From NCBI RefSeq assembly GCF_040436345.1, contig NC_133232.1, forward strand, positions 4,511,001-4,575,000: a stretch of 64,000 nucleotides of DNA. The letters are read 5' to 3'. Below, in pieces: positions 1 through 10,411 of the stretch (position 1 is its first letter; every line of letters starts with the position of its first letter). Both the position numbers and the translations under genes were made by a program. The notes beneath the pieces are model-generated. The model made no database searches. It saw nothing but the letters and a program-made list of their open reading frames with translations, and was not told where the DNA came from. Origin of the DNA: Pagrus major. Lineage: Eukaryota; Chordata; Actinopteri; Spariformes; Sparidae.

Positions 1-105
1 GCTGGATAAACAGGTGAGAACAACTGGATAAACAGGTGAGAACAGCTGGATAAACAGGTGAGAACAGCTAAATAAACAGGTGAGAACAGCTGGATAAAGA
101 GGTGT
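1..105. repeat. 22-bp minisatellite beside mrnip exon 3
   Basis: Four to five units of a roughly 22-bp repeat (core ggataaacaggtgagaac), cut by the window edge. It begins within about ten bases of the mrnip exon 3 donor, and the last unit is a diverged version that merges into the intron start. On the plus strand, antisense to mrnip, each unit carries a donor-like CAG/GTGAGA. Confidence 0.85.
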
Positions 106-111
106 TCTCAC

Positions 112-242
112 TGTACTGTGGGACGGGTTGGTTCCCATAGCGACCAGGTGTGCTGCTCCTGCTCCTCCATCATGGTTCCTCTCATGGCGTTGAGTTTCTG
201 TACGTGGCGTCTGCAGTCAGCCCCAGAGCCCCGCCCAAACTC
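112..242 (-). CDS. mrnip: mrnip exon 3
   Basis: Follows a TTGACAG acceptor. It encodes FGRGSGADCRRHVQKLN and then a diverged Glu/Gln-rich stretch. The 131 nt equal 43 codons plus 2 nt if the CA/GTGAGA donor is used. The conserved segment matches MRNIP residues just after the zinc ribbon. Confidence 0.85.
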
Positions 243-3200
243 CTGTCAACCAATCACACACACAGTCCCATTACAGAGCCTCTGACCCCCTGTTGTTACC
301 TGTCGTTCAAACTGAACAGAGTCATATGTTGTTAATAAAAGTATTAAATTATTAGTGAACAGTTGTCTCTGTAATAATAAACCTGCTGTCGAAAACTTTA
401 TGATGTCAAAGTGAACATGACCTTTGACCTTTTGGATAAAAAAATGTCATCACTTAATTATTGGGGATGCAATGATACCAAAAATTCACAGTACGATATC
501 ATCACAATATCTAAACAAAGAAAAAGAAACAACTGACTTGAATAATGTAATAAAATAACTATATTTTAATAACTAATAATTTAATAATGTCTACAGCATC
601 TAATATTCATATACAATTAGTTTTTACTTTTTACTTGAGGTCCTTCTGCTTTCCTACCATAGTAAAACAAAAGTAGCCACTTGACTGTATAACTGCAGAA
701 CAATACAGTGGCCAGTAACAATGGCTCCCTCTGGTTGTCCAGCAGACGACCAGGGCCACGAAAATCTCTTTCAGTGTCACAGACACTTTAATATTTCCTA
801 ACTGTGTGTTCAGCGGTTGTCGGGTGTTAATGGCGTTGTGTTTTTCCCGGAGTTGCTTTGAAAAAACAAGCATCCAGCAGCGGAGCTGATGCAGCGGATC
901 GTGAGCTGTAGTGTCCTCGCTGGACACACCGCTGTGCTGTCCCAGCCACAGTGTCTCTGGGCTCGTTAGGTGACGCAAAATTGGACGGGACAGACATCAC
1001 TGGAGCATCTGTGTAACAGTTGACACAGTCAAGCACTGAGAATGGAACCAACGAAGAAAACCAATCAGAGCAGAGTAGGGCGGGTCTTATGAGACGGAGT
1101 CTGTCTTGTTTGTGCAGTATGACTGCGCCCTCTGCTGTTCAAACAGAACAATACAATGACAAGGACACACAGGAGAATACATTCATACTGATTTTTCTTG
1201 TGAGATCCAGGAACATTACCAGCAAAATAACCACGTGATAGGTTGGTGGATGTCGTCACATGATATCGCAGCTATTTTTTGTCACGATATCGCAAAATTC
1301 AGTATATTGTTACATCCCTAATAATTATTTGAATTCTTGAGAAATGGCCAAAGATGTGTTTTGTGAGGTCACAGTGACCTTTGACTATTTCAGTTCAACC
1401 TCGAGTCTGACAAGCTGAGAAACTGGAAAATGAATAATGTTGAATTGCAAGTAATTATTATTTTCTACAAGACTGTGTAAAAACACTTCAGTCAGTTTTC
1501 ACATCAGTTTTCCAAAACGGCGTCTTTAAATTTGTTCTTTTCAAAACTCAAAGACTTCATTCATTGTCAGAAATGACAAAGAAAAGCAGCAAATCTTCAC
1601 ATTTAAGAAGCTGAACCAGACGTTTATGTTAATGTTTCTGCTTTTAGAATGACTGAAACGGTTCAGTAATTATCAAGGCTGTGATTCTTTTTCTCTGGAC
1701 CGACTAATTGATTAATTGATTATTAATTGATTTCTGCTCTTATTGTTCATGAAAACAGCAGAAACTTTAGGTCGTGAAACTTTACAGAGTTCAAGTTAAA
1801 TTCTGACCTTAAGCAGTGACTGTTTCTCTCCACACAGTTTACAGCTCCACCTGTTCACCTTCTTCACCTGAAAGACACAGCACAGGGCAAACACACCGTC
1901 ATGTAGTCTCGTTAATAACGACAGGTAAATAACATTAAAGATTATAACAACAAGCAATTAATATTAACAAAGAATCAGACAACGCAAAAAACAGAGGACA
2001 AAAACACAAAGCTCAGGACTTTTAATTTGAAGAGACAGGGGAAGTACATCCTTTCCTGCTTAAACTTCAGACTGTTTTAAAGAATTTTGTCCTTTTTTAC
2101 TGATAACTTACATAACATGCCATATAACATGACATGACATATAACATAACATATAACATAACGTGACATATAACATGACATGATGTATAACATAACATGA
2201 CATATAACATGACATGATGTATAACATAACATGACATATAACATGACATGACATAACATATAACATGACATGACATATAACATGACATATAGCATAATAT
2301 GACATAACATGACATATAACATGACATAACATGACATATAACATGACATGATATATAACATGACGTGACATAACATGACATATAACATAACATAACATAT
2401 AGCATAACATGACATATAACATGACATGACATATAACATAACATGACATATAACATCACACGATGTATAACATAACATGACATATAACATAACATGACAT
2501 GACATAACATAACATGACATATAATATGACATATGGCATAACATGACATATAACATGACATAACATAACATGACATATAACATAACATGACATATAACAT
2601 GACATATAACATAACATGACATAACATAACATGTTAAACATAACATGACATATAACATAACATGACATGTAACATAACATGACATATAACATGACATATA
2701 ACATAACATGACATGTAACATGACATATAACATGACATGACATGTAACATGACATATAACATGACATGACATATAACATGACATGATAAATAACATGACA
2801 TATGACATAACATGACATATAACATGACATATAACATAACATGACATGTAACATGACATATAACATAACATGACATGTAACATGACATATAACATAACAT
2901 ATAATATGACATATAACATAACATGACAAAAGCTCAGAGCATTTTAGTCGCCTTTTTAGCCTGCATACATACATGGATGCAGAACTTCACAACTGCCACT
3001 GGACTAGGCTTCATAAACAACTTTGACTATTTTTGGACTGAACAGGACCTGTTTAAAAGTGATGGGTTACATTTTAATAGGAGGGGCACCAACAGGCTGA
3101 TTCACAATTTCATCAAATTCACTGCATTCAGTCTAAAATGATATTTTTCCCAGTGTCCTAACCTGGCATCCCATAACCCTGTCCCTAACAGTGAGGGTCA

Positions 3201-6200
3201 AGCTGGTGTTACATCTGTCTCCTCCACTTACTCTCTCACCCATGTCAAATCGGCTGTCAGCCCTGTTTCTGTTGGCACTGCTTCATCTATCTACAATATT
3301 CCAGTTTTGGTTTCTCGTCGACCTTATGAATATAATACACATATTTTATACAGTAATACTAATAAATTAATTAAGTCTGCAACCCCTGACTCAGTTTTAA
3401 CACCTGCATTAACTGTTGGTCCCATCATATCTGTAACTCAAGCGGACTTTATCAAACAAAAAGGTCTGGGGGTTATTCACATGAATGTCCGTAGTCTGGT
3501 ATCAAAATTAGATTATGTTAAGGTTTGGGCTCAACAAACAAACGCTGATATCTTTGTTGCTCTGAAACTTGGTTGTCTAATATTATTGAGGATGAAGATA
3601 TTGCAATTGATGGCTATAATGTTTTCAGGACTGAAGGGAAGGTTTCATAAAAGGGGGAGGGATTTCGATTTATGTGAAAAAATGCCTTTCTGTCTCTGTT
3701 GTCAAGTCTATATCTAGGCCTAAATGTTTTGAATATTTAGCGCTAAATGTCTGTTTAGGAAACACTGCAAATTGTGAAAATGTATTTCTTATTAGGGCCT
3801 ATTGTCCACCTTCTGCAAAGTCTGGTGCTATTGAAAAATTACTTAAATTAATATCTGCCCATGAAAAGTCATAAATTCTGTTATTAGACGATCTGAATGT
3901 AAACTTTTTAACAGATGTGTCAAATGCTTTGGAAAATCTATGTAACAATTTGAATTTAACACAGTTAATCACTGACCCAACAAGGCCTAACATAAATAAT
4001 CCTGAGCGTGGTTCTCTTTTAGACCTTATTTTAACTCATAGGCCTCATAAGCTTAAAGCTAGGGGTGTTCTTCCTCTTGATTTCAGTGACCACTGTCCCA
4101 TGCATTAGGGACACTAGACTACTGAAATCTCAAGCTCGAATAATTGTTAAAAGAAATTTTAAACATTTTGTAGATCAAGCCTTCTTGCATAACTTATATC
4201 TCAATGACATCTCGTGCTCTGCTTCTATCCCTGACCCTCATATTTCTCTAGATCACTTCATTAGAGCCTTTAACTCTGTCACGGACAAGCATGCCCCTTT
4301 TAAGAAACTTAGAGTAAAAAATAGAAGCAATTCCTGGTTCACCTCAGATATCTCAAAGATGCTATGGGTCAGAGATACTGCCTGGAGCAAAGCACGTGCC
4401 TCTGGCTTGAGATCTGATTGGCAGGATTTTCACCGACTGCGCAACCAGTATCTTGCCATGATTCATAAGGCCAAAGCATCTTATTAACCTTGTGTGACAC
4501 TGATCCTAAAAAGTCTACCGGGGCTGATCAGTTGGATCCACAACTTTAACTATTAGCTGCTCCTTTTATAACTGATGCTTTGACGCATATTTTTAATTTA
4601 ACTTTAATAACTGGAAGTATTCCAACTGTGTGGAAAACTGCATTTGTTTCTCCACTGCACAAAGGTGGTCCCTGTGGACGACTTAAATAATTATCGCCCA
4701 ATCTCTAAGCTGCCTTGTTTGGCTAAAATATTAGAGCGGTTTGTTAATAGTCAATTGAAATTTTTTTTATCTACTTTTAATATTTTAAATCTTCATCAGT
4801 CTGGCTATAGATCTGCACACAACACTTTGACAGCAACAACTAAAGTTGTAAACGATATAGTCCATGCTTTAGATAATAAACTGGTCTGTGCTGCTCTTTT
4901 TGTTGACCTATCTAAGACATTTGACACAGTAGATCACTCGTTACTTTCAAAGTGCCTTGAAAACATTGGTTTTGACAGGAAATCCCTTAATTGGTTCAAA
5001 AACTATTTATCGGATAGATTTCAAGCCATGTTAGCTGATGGTTATCAATCAAATTTTTTAAGTGTTTTAAAAGGGGTTCCTCAAGGATCTGTAGTGTAAT
5101 ATAACCATATAATCACAAGTAAGTAGTTAGTGGTTAATGACAACTGGTAACAAGTACTGAGATGTTAAAGAATCTAATCAAAATGTGAATGAATCATAAA
5201 TGAATGGTTAAAACATGTATTGCTCTGCACTAGTTGATTGAACATGCACCTATTGATTGAACTGATGATTAAACTACTTAATTATGTTAACTTGGAGTGA
5301 AATATAACCACATGTAACCAAATATAACACACTTTTATTATTATTATTTTTAAAAGAAATGCAGTCAGTAGAACATATCATGAGAGTTAGAGTAAAAAAA
5401 AAAAAACGTCTCACAGCCGCAGCACAGTGGAGGCACAGATAGTACAAGGCCATGAAGTGGCAACACAGTAGATAAGATGTGCAGGGGAAGTCCAGGATAG
5501 CAGCTGCAAAGGGACTTCAAAGCGTATGCCCAGTGTGGAGGTTGTCTCAACCAATGTTGGCATGGGTGGGCACCAGGGATGGAAATTAACTTTTTTGTCC
5601 ACCTGCCACTGTGGCTGGTAAATTCTAAAATCTACCAGCCACTCGCCATTTTTATATTTAAGCGTTGATGTGTACAGTACAATGCCTAGAAACAAATTTT
5701 TCTTGTACAAGACATGCACATAGTATTTCCCAATCAGTACTTGTTACCAGAGTTGATTATTCAGTAATTATGTGATACCAATGAATAATTACAGGGGTAA
5801 AACTATCCAAGGGTCATCTACTAGGTCGTGAAATAACAGGAAATGAAGTCTGAATAGACAAAGTGGTTCAAAATGAAGGTTAGATGGTTAGAAATCTATA
5901 TCAATATCTCCCTGCAACTACAGGAATTTACAGTAAGCCTACTTCAACTTATTTCATATGTTCAACTGCAAATTGCATCATTAGGTGATTAGAAGGTTAG
6001 TAATATATAGCAATATCTACTTGCAACTATAGAATTTACTGTACTTCATTATTCCCTATGTTCAACCGTACTGGACCCACACAAAGAAAGTGGAAATTGT
6101 CCAAGTCCTTACCACAGTACAGAACAATTACCCATTAACCTCAATGTCCCAAATCCAAATGTTGCACTATAACTGCATATGAAAAACGATACAAAAGGAT

Positions 6201-7469
6201 CTACCATGTTAAATTAGGTTTATTTAACATTTAATTTCTTTTCATTAACAGTACAGTGAATTTGGTCAATATCACTGTGTCACTGTGCAGTCACTTTTCG
6301 GCAGGGCCTGCCGAAAAGTGACTGCACCCTGTAACTCTGGATTGGGAGGGGTTACATTCTCTGTCTTTTCAGCATTAATAGTAGAGGAAACCAGGTGCAT
6401 GTACAGTGAATTTGGTCAATATCACTCCTTGCGATCCAGAGTTACAGGGTGCAGTCACTTTTCGGCATGGGTGCATGGGTACAGGGTGCAGTCACTTTTC
6501 CATCACTCATAAAGAACATGTTCATCATGTCAGTGTTCAGTTGATTCCTACAGCTCTCATGTTTCTGTCATCAATGAGTGCAACACAAACTACTTTGTCA
6601 CAAAAACATTCATGAAGTTTGGTTCAATCATTTCATTTATTATAGGTCTTCTGAACATGTGATCATAAATATACAGACTAATTCTAATATTTGGTTAAAT
6701 GTCTCTCGGCCATTTTCACCTCAGTCAGGTGCTTTTGATCTCCATCCACAAGCTTCTGGTCGTCCTCTGGATGAAGTTTTAACTGCTCCTCTTGACAGAA
6801 TCGGTGAAGTTGAACTAAATGAGTTGTCTTCCTGGCACAGACTTGTTTGTTCAGCACAGTCCACATGTTCTCAATGGGGTTCAAGTCAGTTTTCTCTCAG
6901 CAGCAGGTGATAGTTGGTTGTACAGTTGATCTTGGGACCTGTAACTACTTTGAAATGGCTCCAAGTGACTTTCCTGACTTGTTCAAATGAATAATGAGCT
7001 CTTTCAGATCAATGCTGAGCTCCTTTCACTTACCCATTGTAGTGTTTGTGTCTGAGTCTAATGGCTGTATCAAACAAGTCCTATTAAAATGATCAGCTGT
7101 TATCAATCAGAATCAGTCAGAAGAAGTTAAGATGCTACAAAGAACATTTGATTCACAACTTTCTATAATCACCTGAACTGATAGTTCAACTTACTGTCTG
7201 TATATTTATGATCACATGTTCAGAAGACCTATAATAAATGAAATGATTGAATTTTAATTTTTAAAGAAACAGTGACGTCACTGTCACGGAGCACCGATTC
7301 ACCGACAGCTGTTAGCCTTTTAGCCTAGCAATTAGCTCAGAACTTAGCGTGTTAGCCTGGCTGTTAGCCTTTAGCCTATAATTGAGTTTATTTCCGGGTT
7401 TTTTGTTACCTGTTGAACCTGGAAGGTCTGACAGGAGAAGCACCTGACGACGTGAAACTCCTGAACCAT
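112..7469 (-). CDS. mrnip: MRN complex-interacting protein, 5' part (three exons, gene continues off the left edge)
   Basis: In mammals MRNIP binds the MRE11-RAD50-NBS1 complex and promotes ATM-dependent double-strand break signalling in the nucleus. Exon 1 (7469-7410, 20 codons) starts at an ATG in a CpG-rich region and contains CFSC. Exon 2 (1867-1808, 20 codons) contains VKKVNRWSCKLCGEKQ. Exon 3 (242-112) contains GSGADCRRHVQKLN, the family's hallmark, nearly identical to the mammalian protein. Residues C10/C13 and C29/C32 form a CxxC...CxxC zinc-ribbon-like pair. All junctions have AG acceptors and GT donors in phase 0. Exon 3 most likely ends in phase 2 at a CA/GTGAGA donor; the alternative is that it reads on a few codons to a TGA. 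The C-terminal half lies outside the window. Introns are swollen by transposons. Identity is confident; the exact exon 3 end is inferred. Confidence 0.88.
462..1321. mobile_element. non-autonomous DNA transposon (hAT-like MITE) in mrnip intron 2
   Basis: The block is bounded by inverted ends: ggggatgcaatgatacc on the left and ttgttacatcccta on the right. The inner flanks also mirror each other (cgatatc-rich motifs). There is a GC-richer core near 830-1130 with short open frames that match no family I recognise. AT-rich flanks (taatta/aataatta) may be the target duplication. The superfamily assignment is a guess from the end motif. Confidence 0.55.
1322..1807. other. mrnip intron 2, unique sequence
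   Basis: AT-rich sequence between the MITE and exon 2. I see no open frame, repeat or RNA gene here. Confidence 0.6.
1808..1867 (-). CDS. mrnip: mrnip exon 2 (second zinc-ribbon half)
   Basis: Sixty nucleotides, 20 codons, between a TTTCAG acceptor and an AAG/GTCAG donor. Encodes KKVNRWSCKLCGEKQSLLK. C29 and C32 provide the second CxxC of the ribbon. The match to MRNIP (VKKSVKWTCKACGEKQ in human) is unmistakable although the exon is too short for most gene finders. Confidence 0.92.
2103..2925. repeat. 0.8 kb minisatellite, ACATGACATATA type
   Basis: About 820 bp of mixed 5-, 10- and 12-mer units (acatgacatata, acataacata). It is free of stop codons in several minus-strand frames, which creates artefactual Met/Cys/Tyr-rich open frames of up to 280 codons. 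It sits in mrnip intron 1 and directly abuts the truncated 5' end of a LINE. Confidence 0.95.
2926..5099 (+). mobile_element. decayed non-LTR retrotransposon (L2/CR1-like LINE)
   Basis: Pieces occur in order on the plus strand. At 2926-3141 there is an SGNH-esterase-like end (DGLHFNRRGTNRLI) typical of fish LINE ORF1. At about 3460-4110 there is an endonuclease segment (HMNVRSL near its start, DFSDHC near its end). At about 4644-5099 there is a reverse transcriptase (NNYRPIS, LFVDLSKTFDTVDH, GVPQGSV). Frameshifts and stops separate the pieces, and part of the EN-RT linker is deleted near 4490. It stops at the GVPQGS motif, so the catalytic half and 3' tail are missing. The element is dead and intronic to mrnip. 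Confidence 0.85.
5100..6240. other. unassigned AT-rich part of mrnip intron 1
   Basis: No gene is supported. The stretch at about 5575-5720 resembles a sequence that recurs near the ends of fish transposons (a frame with VNFHPW and FRIYQPQWQVD) and may be transposon debris. Near-duplicate phrases (tagcaatatctacttgcaactat and relatives) occur at about 5900 and 6010. Confidence 0.4.
6250..6505. repeat. palindrome and duplicated flank
   Basis: A perfect 21-bp inverted repeat with a single-base centre runs 6285-6327 (arms gtgcagtcacttttcggcag plus one base). The arm recurs at about 6451 and 6488. The 26-bp phrase starting gtacagtgaatttggtc occurs at both 6251 and 6402. This looks like the joined ends of a transposon, or an inverted duplication. 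Confidence 0.8.
6624..7250 (-). mobile_element. Tc1-like deletion derivative
   Basis: Long, nearly perfect inverted repeats of about 55 bp lie at 6624-6680 and 7196-7250, containing ttataggtcttctgaacatg and its complement. Between them, on the minus strand, is the C-terminus of a Tc1/mariner transposase including NPIENMWTVLNKQ, the segment around the third catalytic acidic residue. The upstream DDE residues are absent, so it can only move in trans. Confidence 0.8.
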
Positions 7470-7640
7470 GACGGCTCTCAGACGGCTCCGGCTCAGCTTC
7501 TGTTCCTTCGGTCCACTTTCCCGGCCGGGTCTGTTTGAACGGCCGTGACGTCACACGGTACGTCACAGTTGTATGGGAGGAGAGCGCCTCCTGCGGGCCG
7601 GAGGACAACCGGCACTGAGTGTGTTTATGAAACATTAAAT
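7470..7640 (-). promoter_or_regulatory. mrnip: mrnip promoter / CpG-rich 5' region with CRE
   Basis: GC- and CpG-rich sequence directly upstream of the mrnip start codon. It contains a perfect CRE palindrome TGACGTCA at 7546-7553 and a second CGTCAC half-site about 10 bp further. The transcription start is not determinable by eye. Confidence 0.6.
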
Positions 7641-8286
7641 ATGTTTTCTCTGCGGGTTCATATGAATTATTACATTAAAATAAAATGTATTAAAAAACGG
7701 TGACGTAATCAGATGTTTTAATATCCATCAATATTTCAACGTTTAGTTGAATTAAAGAAAAGAGAAAGTTTGAAGTAACCTCGGCTCAGATATCATAACT
7801 GAGGCAGAGAGCTGTTGATCATCAGCCACGTTTCTTTGACTTATTAGGACAGTTAATATATATAATAAATGTTACCAGACACAAAACAGATGAAACATGT
7901 CAAAGTTTGGATAAAAATACAAAATGAAAGTAGAGATTTCTTGTTTTCCTGAAATATACCTGATTAAATGTTTTCATTGTTTCCTTTGTACAAAACTATG
8001 AGACCTGTAAAATAATATAATAATAAACGGGAAGGAACAACCAAGGCTGATGCATGCTGGGATTTAAAGTTCCATACCATCTAAAATACCTATCTATTGT
8101 GTTAGAATATAATAATATAATATATATAATGTATAATATCAGAATTTAATCGAAAAATATATAACATAATAATTAATTTAAGAGTATGAGTTAAACATCT
8201 GAAACAGAAAGTAAAGTTTGACTTTCATTCATATTCATAACTCAATAAACACCACAGAAGAAGAAATGTGGATTTTTTCTTCAGTA
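7641..8286. other. AT-rich spacer between mrnip and the tbc1d9b 3' end
   Basis: About 650 bp of AT-rich sequence with short runs such as aatataataatata. I see no exon, repeat array or transposon ends. Confidence 0.6.
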
Positions 8287-8292
8287 TTTATT
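8287..8292 (-). terminator. tbc1d9b: candidate poly(A) signal of tbc1d9b
   Basis: AATAAA on the minus strand, about 1.5 kb after the tbc1d9b stop codon. It would place the end of the 3'UTR near 8265. No other minus-strand gene lies between, so the assignment is plausible but inferred. Confidence 0.45.
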
Positions 8293-9149
8293 AGACAACA
8301 GAGTACAGATCAATAACTGATCAATAAAATGGATTTTAAAAGCAGACTGGTGAATTAACACAGTGAAGACAACAGAGAGAGCTCTGATATCACCGTTTCA
8401 ACAGGAAGTAAACAGGAGTGATGTCATCAGAAACAGGCACACACAAGGCTTCAGTGACGTCAAAATAAAAGTATTCAGGTGTGAACTCACCTGAGTGAAA
8501 CGGTTTACTCAGGTAACACATGATTAATATACAGTTAATATATCTGAGTTGTAAAACACTTTTACTTTTATCTTCTACAGAGAACGCTTCAGTCTCAGTC
8601 CATACACTTTCATTTTCTTAACCTGCTCACAGGGTCACCTGCTCACAGGTTTCTGCTTCAGTCTTTTTCTTAAAGACATAAAACATGTTGACGTTTTCTG
8701 AATTCTCAGATTCTTTCACTTACTTTAAGAAAATGATCTTTAGGACTCAATCAAACACAGAAATCATTGATTTCATGAAGATAATTTTGTTTTTTAACTT
8801 GACATGTAAAAATAATAAAAACACTTGTTGGGTCTTTGTGGCTTCCGTAGTTCAGTCAGAAACTGTTTACCTGCTTAACTTGCTCGTTTGTTTGTTCTCA
8901 GTCTAGGTGATCCTGCAGATCATACATCGAACCTGCAGAGAAACCAGCTAATACACATATTGATCCACCTGTTGATCCACCTATTGATCCACCTACTGAT
9001 CCACCTATTGATCCAACTCATCATTATCAGAAATGTCTCTGATTCTTCCTGAAATGCTGCAGTCAGTGTCATGAGCCGATCTGATAGTTTGTAATTTATA
9101 GATTATAAACGTGACCCTGATATCTCTCAGCAGCATCTCATATACCTGT

Positions 9150-9804
9150 ATACAAGGTGGACAGGTGGAGGTGAGTCAAGTCGACAGGTGGAGGAGAGTA
9201 AGGTGGAGGTGAGTCAGGTAGAAAAGGTAGAGGTGAGACAGGTGGAGGTGAGTCAGTTGGACAGGTGGAGGGGAGTCAGACGGACAGGTGGAGGTGAGTC
9301 AGGTAGACAGGTGGAGTCGAGTCAGATAGACAGGTGGAGGTGAGTCAGGTGGACAGGTGAAGGTGAGTCAGTCAGATAGGTGGAGGTGACTCAGGTAGAG
9401 AGGTGGAGGCGAGTCAGGTAGACAGGTGGCAGTGAGTCAGGTGGACAGGTGGAGGTGAGACAGGTAGACGGGTGGAGGTGAGTCAAGTGGACAGGTGGAG
9501 GTGAGTCAGGTGGGCAGGTGGAGGGGAGTCAGGTAGAAAAGGTGGAGGTGAGTCAGGTGGACAGGTGGAGGTGAGTCAGGTGGAGGTGAGACAGGTAGAC
9601 GGGTGGAGGTGAGTCAAGTGGACAGGTGGAGGTGAGTCAGGTGGGCAGGTGGAGGGGAGTCAGGTAGAAAAGGTGGAGGTGAGTCAGGTGGGCAGGTGGA
9701 GGGGAGTCAGGTGGAGGTGAGTCAGGTGGACAGGTGGAGGTGAGTCAGGTGGGCATGTGGAGGGGAGTCAGGTGGAGGTGAGTCAGGTGGACAGGTGGAG
9801 GTGA
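9150..9804. repeat. minisatellite in tbc1d9b 3'UTR
   Basis: About 650 bp of a 20-25-bp repeat (plus strand: ggtggaggtgagtcaggtgg, often with acag). The unit nearest the gene continues across 9805 and supplies the tbc1d9b TGA stop. On the plus strand each unit holds a GGTGAGT donor-like motif, but the gene is transcribed from the other strand. Higher-order duplication is visible (a block around 9440-9560 recurs at about 9580-9690). Confidence 0.93.
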
Positions 9805-9805
9805 G

Positions 9806-10411
9806 TCAGACGGAATGCTGAGAGAGTTCATGGTCGGAGGTGGAGCTTGTCTGACGCTCCACCGCCCGCTGGGCCTTACAGACGGCCATCTTGATCTGGA
9901 TGTCCCTCTTCCTCTCGAAGTAGTCGACGAGCGGCGGCTCTGTCAGGAGCGACGCCAGCACCTGCTCGAAGGTGATCGACCAATCAACATCCAGCACACT
10001 GCCGCGCCTCTGCTCACCACCACCGATCAGCACGGTGTCGTCGGCGATGTCCTCACACTGCAGCGATCCGGAGCTCACAACAGAGTACGACGACACCGAC
10101 GTGTCATCTTTAGTTTCCTCGTCAGACGTCGGAGGAGCTGCTGGCTCCAGCTGAGCGTCAGCGAGCGCCTGACATACCTGAGACTCATCCGACCTGCCCT
10201 CACCAAACCCCTCCTCCCTCTGAGGGTCAGGGGGCGGGGCCTGAACAGCAGCAGAATCGCTCTTCTTACTCCCGTTGTTAAACTTCTTACCAACCTCTCC
10301 AATTCTCAGTAGCAAGCTGGCGACGGTGGCGATGGAGTGATAGAGCTGCTGCTCAAGAGGCTCCTCACTGAACATGTTGTACAGAGTCTTACACAAGTCA
10401 ATGAACTGCTC
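9806..10411 (-). CDS. tbc1d9b: tbc1d9b exon 22, C-terminal tail and stop
   Basis: The last exon encodes 201 residues: [18 protein letters not shown], then [18 protein letters not shown], an acidic/Ser-rich linker with [10 protein letters not shown] and [16 protein letters not shown], and an end at [10 protein letters not shown]. These blocks match the TBC1D9B C-terminus. The start follows TCTCTCTGTAG/GAGCAG, the most exon-proximal of eight near-identical acceptors. Confidence 0.93.
   Translation of the reverse strand, partial: EQFIDLCKTLYNMFSEEPLEQQLYHSIATVASLLLRIGEVGKKFNNGSKKSDSAAVQAPPPDPQREEGFGEGRSDESQVCQALADAQLEPAAPPTSDEETKDDTSVSSYSVVSSGSLQCEDIADDTVLIGGGEQRRGSVLDVDWSITFEQVLASLLTEPPLVDYFERKRDIQIKMAVCKAQRAVERQTSSTSDHELSQHSV

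Noticed and set aside
2077..2974. Minus-strand open frames up to 280 codons rich in Met, Cys, Tyr and Val
   Set aside because: Pure translation of the ACATGACATATA array in several frames at once; no composition or conservation of a protein.
9815..10312. 165-codon plus-strand frame opposite tbc1d9b exon 22
   Set aside because: Antisense to the conserved C-terminal exon; no plus-strand gene signals.
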